Assembly: GCA_027067085.1 (NCBI GenBank)
Contig: JAMOMM010000453.1
Span: 1 to 7,123, forward strand
Length of the DNA: 7,123 nucleotides
DNA from: Hyphomicrobiales bacterium
Lineage (GTDB): Bacteria > Pseudomonadota > Alphaproteobacteria > Rhizobiales > Aestuariivirgaceae
Direction of reading: 5' to 3'
Shown here piece by piece: positions 1 through 5,421 of this stretch. The notes under the pieces are model-generated. The model did no database searches. It was not told the origin of the DNA and saw only the letters and a program-made list of their open reading frames with translations. Position numbers and translations under genes: made by a program. Within the stretch, counting starts at the first letter, position 1. Each line of letters opens with the position of its first letter.

Positions 1-419
1 CAGGCCAAGTGCAAATGGGCACAAATGGTCACCAGTCCACATCAGACTATTTTAAAACTCAAGTTTGTGGAAAGCTAAATACTGTTCTTGATTGTTCATC
101 CAACCTTTATGTTGATGTTCGAAATTTTGATGACTTTAGCGATATTGATGGCAACTTACCAAACCCAGTTAACAGCGCTGGTAACTTTAATGGTAACGAT
201 CAATATAACCCAGGTGCTGCAGGAAAAATCGTGACAGTACGCGTTTATTATAAGTGGAAACTTTCAGTTCCTTTTTTGAGCCACATGATAGACATCACCA
301 ATAGTACAGGCCGTAAAACTGAAATTGAAGCAATTGAGCATGGCAATATTGGCCGCAATTACATGTTGCTGTCTGCTGCAACGACGTTCCGTAATGAACC
401 TTTCTCTGACGGCTCTTAA
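1..419 (+). CDS. TadE-like pilus assembly protein, 3' part only
   Basis: This is the C-terminal part of a TadE-type protein. The reading frame is open from base 3 and runs off the left edge, so the start and the N-terminal membrane/pseudopilin segment are not visible; 138 residues are seen. TadE-family proteins are minor pseudopilins of the Tad (Flp pilus) secretion system, anchored in the inner membrane with a periplasmic C-terminal domain. Recognisable family features are two cysteines (C22 and C31 of the visible part), a VDVRNFDDF segment, the block PGAAGKIVTVRVYYKW, and the ending AATTFRNEPF, typical of alphaproteobacterial TadE proteins. It stops at TAA 417-419, and the next Tad gene begins 17 nt later, which indicates one operon. 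The apparent GTG start at base 9 is only an internal valine codon. The family assignment is by recognition of this pattern, not by a database search; tadE versus tadF cannot be decided. Confidence 0.85.
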   Translation, partial: GQVQMGTNGHQSTSDYFKTQVCGKLNTVLDCSSNLYVDVRNFDDFSDIDGNLPNPVNSAGNFNGNDQYNPGAAGKIVTVRVYYKWKLSVPFLSHMIDITNSTGRKTEIEAIEHGNIGRNYMLLSAATTFRNEPFSDGS

Positions 420-421
420 TT

Positions 422-427
422 GAGGGG
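422..427 (+). promoter_or_regulatory. Ribosome binding site deciding the second tadE-like start
   Basis: GAGGGG at 422-427 touches an ATG at 428 with no spacing, but lies 9 nt before the in-frame ATG at 437. Normal Shine-Dalgarno spacing therefore favours 437 as the start. Confidence 0.65.
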
Positions 428-436
428 ATGAAAACA

Positions 437-1096
437 ATGACTAAATTTTCAAATACAATAATGACACGTTTTTCAACACGCTGGAAAATGGTTGCCAGTA
501 AATTCAAGCATGATAAGCGCGGTGTTGCCGCTATTGAAATGGCCTTCATCTTTCCTCTTATGGTAGCGATGTTTGTTGGCTTGGTTGATTTGAGTAACGG
601 ACTTTCCGCCAGTCGTAAGGTGACCATTACAGCCAATACAGTTGGTGACTTGGTGACACAAGAACCTGGTGCAACTTCAACGGCTGCTATTGATGGTATC
701 TTCACAGCGGCTTTAGAAACAATGAAACCGTTCAACACAAACAAGGTAAAATTAGAAGTTTATTCCTTCCGCCCTGATGATGATGGGAACCCTGAACTTA
801 GCTGGAGCCATACCAAAACTCTTGGCGCTGGTGGCGGTGACGATCCCTCATGTGGTGCCGTCCCAGCAATCACCGCTGACATGGCAAACCTAATGACGCA
901 AAACAATGACCTAATTATTGCGCGGACTTGTTACAAGTTTGATTATATACTCGGTACAATTTTCAATCTTGATGGATTATTAGGTGGACACGGCGACCTC
1001 AATGGTCATGCAACCAGTTTTACCATGAAAGAAGAAATGACCCTTCGGCCACGCCGAGCACTTCAACTTGATTGTGATACTTGCACTCAATACTAA
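437..1096 (+). CDS. TadE-like pilus assembly protein (minor pseudopilin)
   Basis: A complete 219-residue TadE/TadF-family protein. A basic cytoplasmic N-terminus (residues 1-28) is followed by RG-VAAIEMAFIFP, a class III prepilin-like site: cleavage is expected after G29, with the conserved glutamate E34 five residues on, and a hydrophobic helix at about 30-50. In studied Tad systems TadE and TadF are processed by the dedicated prepilin peptidase TadV, so the mature protein should be a membrane-anchored minor pseudopilin with a periplasmic domain. That domain contains several cysteines (PSCGAV, RTCYKF and the terminal DCDTC), probably disulfide-forming. The start at 437 rather than 428 is chosen for the spacing to GAGGGG; the longer form would add only MKT. 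It follows the upstream TadE-like gene by 17 nt and is followed by a strong terminator, so it is the last gene of its operon. Whether it is tadE or tadF is not decidable here. Confidence 0.85.
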   Translation: MTKFSNTIMTRFSTRWKMVASKFKHDKRGVAAIEMAFIFPLMVAMFVGLVDLSNGLSASRKVTITANTVGDLVTQEPGATSTAAIDGIFTAALETMKPFNTNKVKLEVYSFRPDDDGNPELSWSHTKTLGAGGGDDPSCGAVPAITADMANLMTQNNDLIIARTCYKFDYILGTIFNLDGLLGGHGDLNGHATSFTMKEEMTLRPRRALQLDCDTCTQY

Positions 1097-1123
1097 TCAA
1101 GCCAATCACGAGTACGATGCATT

Positions 1124-1155
1124 AAAGCCTGACTATGTTTAGTCAGGCTTTTTTT
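1124..1155 (+). terminator. Intrinsic terminator of the tadE-like operon
   Basis: A perfect 12-bp stem, AAAGCCTGACTA (1124-1135) with TAGTCAGGCTTT (1140-1151), encloses a TGTT loop. The T run extends to 1155 (seven T in all). It lies 27 nt after the stop codon of the second TadE-like gene. Confidence 0.92.
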
Positions 1156-1161
1156 GTGCTC

Positions 1162-1266
1162 TAGAGTCGTTCATGTTTTCATTGACCCAGAACGACCTAT
1201 TTAAGTGATTGAAATTACGGCGCTTCATGTCCTGTTTGTGTTTCAAACAAAATATGAAACGCTCTA
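1162..1266 (+). repeat. 105-bp intergenic repeat, copy 1 (inverted relative to copy 2)
   Basis: This stretch matches the reverse complement of 6874-6978 without gaps, with 7 mismatches counted by hand over 105 positions. It fills the space between the tadE terminator and the 3' end of nudC, ending 7 nt before the nudC stop codon. Its nudC-proximal part forms an imperfect hairpin: arms 1220-1238 and 1244-1262, loop 1239-1243, ending GAAACGC. No protein is encoded. The design (short, palindromic part, strictly intergenic, more than one copy) resembles the dispersed intergenic mosaic or REP-like elements known from Rhizobiales genomes. That class assignment is inference. Confidence 0.9.
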
Positions 1267-1273
1267 CGACAAC

Positions 1274-2197
1274 CTATAGCTGGGGATACAACTTTTTAAT
1301 CATTTGGTACGCGATGGTCATTGGTGGCGGTAAACTTAAACCTTGGGGGTGGTTGTTATGAACCATTGTTTGAATTTCAGCCAAATCAAACCACCGAGCT
1401 TCAGCCAGCTCATCTTTATCTAGCTCAATTGTCGTCGATGTCGCTTGCGCTAGAACACCGATCATCAATGTTGATGGAAAAGGCCAAGGTTGGCTCATCA
1501 AATATTCAACTTTACCAATTTTTATTCCCGTTTCTTCAAATGTCTCACGCCGTGTTGCTTCTTCAATGGTTTCACCAGGTTCAACAAATCCTGCTAAAGC
1601 AGAAAAGTGGCCTTGCGTAAAATGAATTCCTCGGCCCATTAAAATCTTTTCTTCGTGCTGGACCAACATAATGACCACAGGATCAACACGGGGAAAGTGA
1701 TTGCGCTCACAAGATGGGCAGAGACGACGACTGCCTGCATCACACGTTTGCGTTTGTGTGCCACAATTTGCACAAAACTGATGATATTGGTGCCAGTGTA
1801 GAATCGATTTGGCTTGCGCCAACATGCCTGTTTGTCCAACTGGCAAGCAATCCTGCATTGCTAACGAGCGCAAATCGATAAGTTTAGTATCAGCGCTGAC
1901 AATACTGTTTTCGGCTTCAGCAGGTAATTGCGTTGCAAACACCGCGCATTGTTGACCATCAATATGAACTAATAATGGATCTGGCCAGCTTGCTAACTGG
2001 CCACAGGTGACAGTTTGTCGGAAATCAATTGTCAAATTTTCACCAGAAACATCAATGGCGGGGCGATCACCGACAAAGACAATAACTTTGGAGCGCGGGT
2101 CATTGAGCTTTTCTTTCACCCACTTTTCATTAGAACGCAACGATGAAGCGCGATCGCTTGGGGCATTCAAAAACCCTAAATCAGGTGTATTTGGCAT
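1274..2197 (-). CDS. nudC: NADH pyrophosphatase NudC (Nudix hydrolase)
   Basis: A 307-residue Nudix hydrolase of the NudC family, which splits NAD(H) into NMN(H) and AMP and, in E. coli, also removes NAD caps from RNA. A divergent N-terminal domain (about 1-135) is followed by a four-cysteine zinc ribbon (C142, C145, C160, C163). The Nudix box spans G203-I225: G203, E209, then R217-E218, E221-E222 and G224, so the metal-binding glutamates are intact. The downstream signature SQPWPFPS (235-242) distinguishes NADH pyrophosphatases from other Nudix enzymes, and the C-terminal LPPPMTIAYQMI is also typical. Length is slightly above the E. coli enzyme, mainly in the N-terminal domain. The ATG at 2195-2197 is preceded by a weak AGGA about 10 nt upstream. 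It is transcribed alone, divergently from ffs-dnaX. No ordinary terminator follows; the repeat hairpin at 1220-1262 begins 11 nt after the stop codon. Confidence 0.95.
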   Translation of the reverse strand: MPNTPDLGFLNAPSDRASSLRSNEKWVKEKLNDPRSKVIVFVGDRPAIDVSGENLTIDFRQTVTCGQLASWPDPLLVHIDGQQCAVFATQLPAEAENSIVSADTKLIDLRSLAMQDCLPVGQTGMLAQAKSILHWHQYHQFCANCGTQTQTCDAGSRRLCPSCERNHFPRVDPVVIMLVQHEEKILMGRGIHFTQGHFSALAGFVEPGETIEEATRRETFEETGIKIGKVEYLMSQPWPFPSTLMIGVLAQATSTTIELDKDELAEARWFDLAEIQTMVHNNHPQGLSLPPPMTIAYQMIKKLYPQL

Positions 2198-2215
2198 TAA
2201 TTAGTATTCCTACAA

Positions 2216-2243
2216 ACAATAAAGTTCCCGCTTTAAGCGTCAA
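2216..2243 (-). promoter_or_regulatory. Predicted sigma-70-type promoter of nudC
   Basis: On the minus strand, TTGACG (2238-2243) and TATTGT (2216-2221) are separated by 16 nt: 5/6 and 4/6 matches to the consensus. Transcription would start near 2209, giving a leader of only about 11 nt, so the start site may lie slightly elsewhere. The -35 overlaps the end of the palindrome at 2242-2259. Confidence 0.5.
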
Positions 2244-2259
2244 CAATTGTGCAATTGTT
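2242..2259. promoter_or_regulatory. Perfect 18-bp palindrome, possible operator
   Basis: AACAATTG and CAATTGTT are perfect 8-bp inverted arms around a 2-bp TG spacer. The site lies between the divergent nudC and ffs promoters and shares two bases with the predicted nudC -35. No T tract follows, so it is not an intrinsic terminator. Position and symmetry suit a dimeric regulator; which one is unknown, and AT-rich palindromes of this size can occur by chance. Confidence 0.4.
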
Positions 2260-2292
2260 TTCCCGAACAAGAAAGAAAATTATTTTGCCCTC

Positions 2293-2321
2293 TTGCATCT
2301 TTTGCCGTCAGAGATGATATA
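2293..2321 (+). promoter_or_regulatory. Predicted promoter of ffs (and probably dnaX-ybaB-recR)
   Basis: TTGCAT (2293-2298) and GATATA (2316-2321) are separated by 17 nt. The -35 has the TTG core; the -10 is weak (3/6). Predicted initiation near 2327-2329 coincides with the 5' end of the SRP RNA terminal helix, the main support for this call. Confidence 0.5.
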
Positions 2322-2326
2322 GTGCC

Positions 2327-2423
2327 TTGGGAGGTTGCAGAGGGCGTGTTCCTCGCCCATCGGGTCAGATCCGGAAGGAAGCAGCCCAGACGAGATTCTC
2401 ACGGGTCACTGTCAGCCTCCCAC
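2327..2423 (+). ncRNA. ffs: Signal recognition particle RNA, small bacterial type (4.5S)
   Basis: This RNA binds Ffh and delivers ribosomes making membrane proteins to FtsY at the inner membrane. The conserved apical domain is plain: GGGTCAGATCC, the GGAA tetraloop (2373-2376), then GGAAGCAGCCC, with TCC/GGA pairing, the internal loop and a GGG/CCC stem (2362-2364 with 2385-2387). The ends form the expected terminal helix: 2329-2340 pairs with 2409-2421 with one bulge at 2412 and a single G-U pair. The size of about 97 nt fits the Alu-less bacterial form. Directly downstream is a seven-T run (2429-2435) that could release the polymerase using the terminal helix as terminator. The base corresponding to E. 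coli G49 in the internal loop is A (2369). Exact ends are uncertain by a few bases. It lies just upstream of dnaX. Confidence 0.95.
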
Positions 2424-2440
2424 CTAAATTTTTTTGATAT

Positions 2441-2445
2441 GGGGA
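2441..2445 (+). promoter_or_regulatory. Ribosome binding site deciding a TTG start for dnaX
   Basis: GGGGA at 2441-2445 lies 9 nt before TTG 2455. The upstream in-frame TTG at 2434 lies inside the T run after ffs and has no Shine-Dalgarno sequence, so 2455 is preferred. No ATG or GTG lies in a plausible position before the conserved core. Confidence 0.65.
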
Positions 2446-2454
2446 CCAATCCCA

Positions 2455-4257
2455 TTGGCAGATAACACGCCAAATACGCCAAACCACGCAGACGATAGCC
2501 AAAATACCGCCTATCGGGTTTTGGCACGAAAGTATCGTCCTTCAACGTTTGATGAGTTGCTTGGCCAAGATGCGATGGTCCAAACGCTAACGAATGCTTT
2601 TAAAGCTAACCGCATTGCTCAAGCATATATGCTAACGGGTGTGCGCGGGGTTGGCAAAACCACAACGGCGCGGTTGATTGCCAGAGCGCTCAATTATGTG
2701 ACTGATGACAATAAATCTGGCCCAACAACTGATTTCAGCGAAATTGGCGAAAACTGTCAGGCGATTATGGAATCGCGCCATGTTGATGTCATCGAAATGG
2801 ATGCGGCTTCAAAAACAGGCATTGATGATGTGCGTGAGATTATTGAATCTGTGCGCTACAAGCCTGTTTCAGCGCCTTATAAAGTTTACATCATCGATGA
2901 AATTCACATGCTATCTAAGCAGGCTTTTAATGCCCTGCTTAAAACCCTTGAAGAACCTCCAGAACATGTGAAATTTGTGTTTGCAACCACTGAAATTCGC
3001 AAAGTACCTGTCACCATTTTATCACGCTGTCAGCGGTTTGATTTACGCCGCTTTGATGCTGAACTATTGGTAAGCCATTTAACCAATATTTGTGCGCAAG
3101 AAAAAGTAGAGGCCGAAGAAGAGGCTTTGAAGCTTATCGCGCGCGCGGGTGAAGGTTCGGCCCGTGATGCTCTTTCATTACTAGACCAAGCGATTGCCTA
3201 TGGCGGATCACATGTGAAAAGCACCGATGTGCAAAGCATGCTTGGCCTTGTGGATCGCGGGCGGGTTATTGATTTGTTTCAATCGGTGATGAAAGGCGAT
3301 ATTGCATCGGCCTTAGCTGAGCTAAAACAACAATACGACTATGGGGCAGACCCGCAAACAATGCTGGCCGATTTTGCCAACTTTGTTCACTGGGTAACCC
3401 GCATCAAAGTTGTGCCAGCAAGTGCTGATAATAATGCCTACACCGAACAAGAACGAGTACGCGGTAAAGAGTTTGCCGAAAAGCTGTCTTTACCAGTTCT
3501 AGCAAAAAGTTGGCAAATGGCGCTTAAAGGCATAAATGAAGTTGCAACCAGCCCCAATGCGATGATGGCAGTAGAGATGGTGTTTATCCGTATGGCCTAT
3601 GCCAGCGACCTTCCAACACCAAACGATCTCGTAAAAAAGCTTCGCAACACCTCTGCTCCATCAACGCTAAATGCTGGCCAACAAGGTTCTGCGCCAACTC
3701 ACGCAACATCATCAAACCCGCCAAATAGTGGCGGGCCTTCAAATGGCGATAATATCGTTCACATGGCACCGCGCATGGCTGGCAATGTTGCTATTCAATC
3801 ACAAAACGACATGGCACCTGTTGGCGATCCGACCGAGACACCAAAGCCGAAGTTTTCGACCTTCCAAGACATTGTCGATCACGCAAAGAAAATGCGCGAT
3901 ATTCGAATGAAAACCGCACTTGAGGAAACCGTTCGGCCCATTAAAGTCAGTGAAGGTAAAATCGAGATCGCACTTGAGCCGGGCGCTTCTAAAGGATTGG
4001 CTGGCGAACTTAGCCGCAAAATGGAAGCATGGACTGGCAAACGTTGGATGGTTGTTATTGCGCCGAGCGGTGGTGATGCGCCACTACGCCAACAACAAGA
4101 TGATGCTCGCAACACTTTGTTTAAGCAAGCGCGAGAACACCCCGTTGTCCAATCTGTATTTGAAACATTTTCTAATGCTGAAATTACTGATGTAAGAGAT
4201 TTTGAAGCCATCATCGGAGATATTGAAACCGATGGTGTTGACCATAACGATAATTAA
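2455..4257 (+). CDS. dnaX: DNA polymerase III subunit gamma/tau (clamp loader ATPase)
   Basis: DnaX is the ATPase of the clamp-loader complex that places the beta clamp on primed DNA and couples it to polymerase III. Numbering is from the TTG at 2455 (600 residues). After about 19 polar residues comes the core signature YRVLARKYRP. Walker A is GVRGVGKTT (62-70, K68), Walker B VYIIDE (144-149), the SRC motif with its arginine finger 190-192, and sensor 2 GSARDALSLLDQ (234-245). The insert that carries four zinc cysteines in E. coli keeps only C101, as I recall for Rhizobiales DnaX. The collar domain ends near residue 395; a linker rich in Ser, Pro, Asn and Gly follows (about 398-466), then a C-terminal domain (467 to about 585, starting FSTFQDIVDHA) of the alphaproteobacterial tau type. 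At the core/linker boundary A AAA AAG (3633-3639) is in the slippery frame. It lies 31 nt after ffs; ybaB starts 14 nt after its stop. Confidence 0.97.
   Translation: MADNTPNTPNHADDSQNTAYRVLARKYRPSTFDELLGQDAMVQTLTNAFKANRIAQAYMLTGVRGVGKTTTARLIARALNYVTDDNKSGPTTDFSEIGENCQAIMESRHVDVIEMDAASKTGIDDVREIIESVRYKPVSAPYKVYIIDEIHMLSKQAFNALLKTLEEPPEHVKFVFATTEIRKVPVTILSRCQRFDLRRFDAELLVSHLTNICAQEKVEAEEEALKLIARAGEGSARDALSLLDQAIAYGGSHVKSTDVQSMLGLVDRGRVIDLFQSVMKGDIASALAELKQQYDYGADPQTMLADFANFVHWVTRIKVVPASADNNAYTEQERVRGKEFAEKLSLPVLAKSWQMALKGINEVATSPNAMMAVEMVFIRMAYASDLPTPNDLVKKLRNTSAPSTLNAGQQGSAPTHATSSNPPNSGGPSNGDNIVHMAPRMAGNVAIQSQNDMAPVGDPTETPKPKFSTFQDIVDHAKKMRDIRMKTALEETVRPIKVSEGKIEIALEPGASKGLAGELSRKMEAWTGKRWMVVIAPSGGDAPLRQQQDDARNTLFKQAREHPVVQSVFETFSNAEITDVRDFEAIIGDIETDGVDHNDN
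3633..3639 (+). other. Candidate -1 ribosomal frameshift site in dnaX
   Basis: The frame reads GTA AAA AAG (codons 393-395), so the heptamer A AAA AAG is in the same phase as the proven E. coli dnaX slippery site. A -1 slip would add 29 residues and stop at TAG 3726-3728, giving about 424 residues against 600 for the full protein, close to E. coli gamma (431). The product would keep the ATPase core and collar and lose the linker and tau domain. An imperfect downstream stem (3643-3652 with 3684-3693, 8 of 10 pairs) is possible. No upstream Shine-Dalgarno-like stimulator is evident. Function is unproven. Confidence 0.45.
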
Positions 4258-4271
4258 ATCAGGAGAACCAA

Positions 4272-4598
4272 ATGAAAAATCTTGGCGATATGATGAAGCA
4301 AGTCCAGCAAATGCAAAGCAAAATGGCGGACATGCAATCTAAATTAGAAGAACAAATCGTCACGGGCTCATCTGGTGGTGGCTTGGTCACTGTTGACCTC
4401 AATGGCAAAGGCACCATGAAGGGAATTGTGATTGATCCATCACTCCTTGTTGCCGATGAAAAAGAAATCGTCGAAGACTTAATCATTGCAGCTCATAGCG
4501 ATGCGCGCGGCAAGGTTGATAAAATGATGGCAGATCAAATGAAAGAAGTTACAGGCGGTATTTCCCTGCCCCCTGGATTTCAGATGCCAGGCATGTAA
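4272..4598 (+). CDS. ybaB: YbaB/EbfC-family nucleoid-associated protein
   Basis: A 108-residue YbaB/EbfC protein, a small dimeric DNA-binding protein of the nucleoid. The N-terminal MKNLGDMMKQVQQMQSKM and the following Met/Gln/Lys-rich helix match the family's long alpha helix. The middle block GGGLVTVDLNGKGTMKGIVIDPSLL is the characteristic beta sheet (about 35-59), followed by the EDLIIAAHSDAR helix and the usual Gly/Pro/Met-rich tail ending in MPGM. Length is normal. The ATG has a strong AGGAG (4261-4265) 6 nt upstream. It lies 14 nt after dnaX, and its TAA abuts the recR ATG (TAAATG), so the three genes are almost certainly cotranscribed and ybaB-recR translation is probably coupled. The gene order is conserved across many bacteria, which suggests a role linked to replication or repair; its exact biochemical role is not settled. 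Confidence 0.95.
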   Translation: MKNLGDMMKQVQQMQSKMADMQSKLEEQIVTGSSGGGLVTVDLNGKGTMKGIVIDPSLLVADEKEIVEDLIIAAHSDARGKVDKMMADQMKEVTGGISLPPGFQMPGM

Positions 4599-5204
4599 AT
4601 GTCAAGACGGGTTAGCGGCAACGAAATTGAACGGCTTATTCAGCTTTTAGCAAAAATGCCAGGGCTTGGGCCACGTTCGGCTCGTCGTGCTGCGCTGCAC
4701 CTAATCAATAACCGTGAAAAAATTATGGCACCACTTGCAAGCGCTATCACGCTGGCTTGCGAAAAAGTGGCCGTTTGTTCATCTTGCGGGAATGTCGATA
4801 CCATCAACCCATGTACGTTGTGCCAAGACCCGCGCCGTGACCAAACAATGATTTGTGTGGTTGAAGAGGCTGGCGATCTATGGGCACTGGAACGAGCCAC
4901 AGCAACAACGGGGCTTTATCATGTTCTTGGCGGCACTTTGTCGGCCATTGAAGGTGTGCGTCCACAAGATTTGAATATTGAAAAACTCATCGAGCGCGCA
5001 AGTGACGATGTCGTCATCGAAGTGGTTCTGGCGGTAAACGCGACAATTGATGGTCAAACAACGGCCCATTATATAACAGAGCACCTCACCGATTGTAACG
5101 TTAAGGTTTCGCGCCTTGCCCATGGTGTGCCAGTCGGTGGTGAATTGGACTATCTTGATGAAGGAACTTTGGCCGCTGCCATAAAAGCCCGCCGTCCTTT
5201 TTAA
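4599..5204 (+). CDS. recR: Recombination mediator RecR
   Basis: RecR (201 residues) works with RecO, and in some pathways RecF, to load RecA onto SSB-coated single-stranded DNA during gap repair. All expected domains are present: an N-terminal helix-hairpin-helix (LAKMPGLGPRSARRAALHLI, residues 17-36), a four-cysteine zinc finger (C60, C63, C72, C75), a Toprim domain beginning MICVVEEAGDLWALE with its conserved acidic residue at E89, the LGGTLSAIEGV block (110-120), and the C-terminal segment with RLAHGVPVGGELDYLDEGTL. Length is typical. The ATG directly follows the ybaB stop, with a weak AGG (4589-4591) 7 nt upstream, so translation probably depends on ybaB. No clear intrinsic terminator follows, so readthrough toward the TadG-like gene is possible, although the 217-nt gap has space for separate control. 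Confidence 0.97.
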   Translation: MSRRVSGNEIERLIQLLAKMPGLGPRSARRAALHLINNREKIMAPLASAITLACEKVAVCSSCGNVDTINPCTLCQDPRRDQTMICVVEEAGDLWALERATATTGLYHVLGGTLSAIEGVRPQDLNIEKLIERASDDVVIEVVLAVNATIDGQTTAHYITEHLTDCNVKVSRLAHGVPVGGELDYLDEGTLAAAIKARRPF

Positions 5205-5421
5205 GCCTTGTGGCCCGTTTTGCTGTTCTTTCAGCCTATTCTGCACCATTATGAATCAATGTTAATTGTTTTTTAACTGTCAATTGGGTGTTTTTGCCAT
5301 GCCAATAGCAAACTGGCACGGTTGGACCATGCCTTGCTCTGTGTATTTCAGAACTTAACAACTCGTTCCAAAATGAACCAATCAAATGGACACGGGGATC
5401 TGAAAGACCTGAGAGGCACAA
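5205..5421 (+). other. Intergenic region before the TadG-like gene
   Basis: I see no gene and no confident promoter or terminator in these 217 nt. Two weak symmetrical features are present: GTTAA/TTAAC around an AT-rich centre (5261-5277), and an imperfect inverted repeat in which CATG-CCAA (5298-5305) faces TTGG-AC-CATG (5322-5331). Either could mark a regulator site or a leader fold for the Tad gene. The downstream ribosome binding site is GAGAGG (5411-5416). Confidence 0.3.

Noticed and set aside
295..744. Long minus-strand open frame (149 codons) opposite the TadE-like genes
   Set aside because: It spans the end of one Tad gene and the start of the next on the other strand, has no recognisable domain, and is explained as an antisense shadow.
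2247..2465. Plus-strand open frame across the ffs region
   Set aside because: It covers the SRP RNA, whose structure and conserved motif explain the sequence; the apparent peptide is not recognisable.
3879..4214. Minus-strand open frame (111 codons) opposite the 3' part of dnaX
   Set aside because: It lies inside the well-conserved dnaX C-terminal domain and looks like a shadow.
4878..5249. Minus-strand open frame (123 codons) opposite recR
   Set aside because: recR on the plus strand is complete with all family motifs; the opposite frame shows no family features.
5205..5421. A sigma-70 promoter for the TadG-like gene
   Set aside because: Several TTG-containing -35 candidates were tried, but none had a convincing -10 at 16-18 nt, so no promoter is called.
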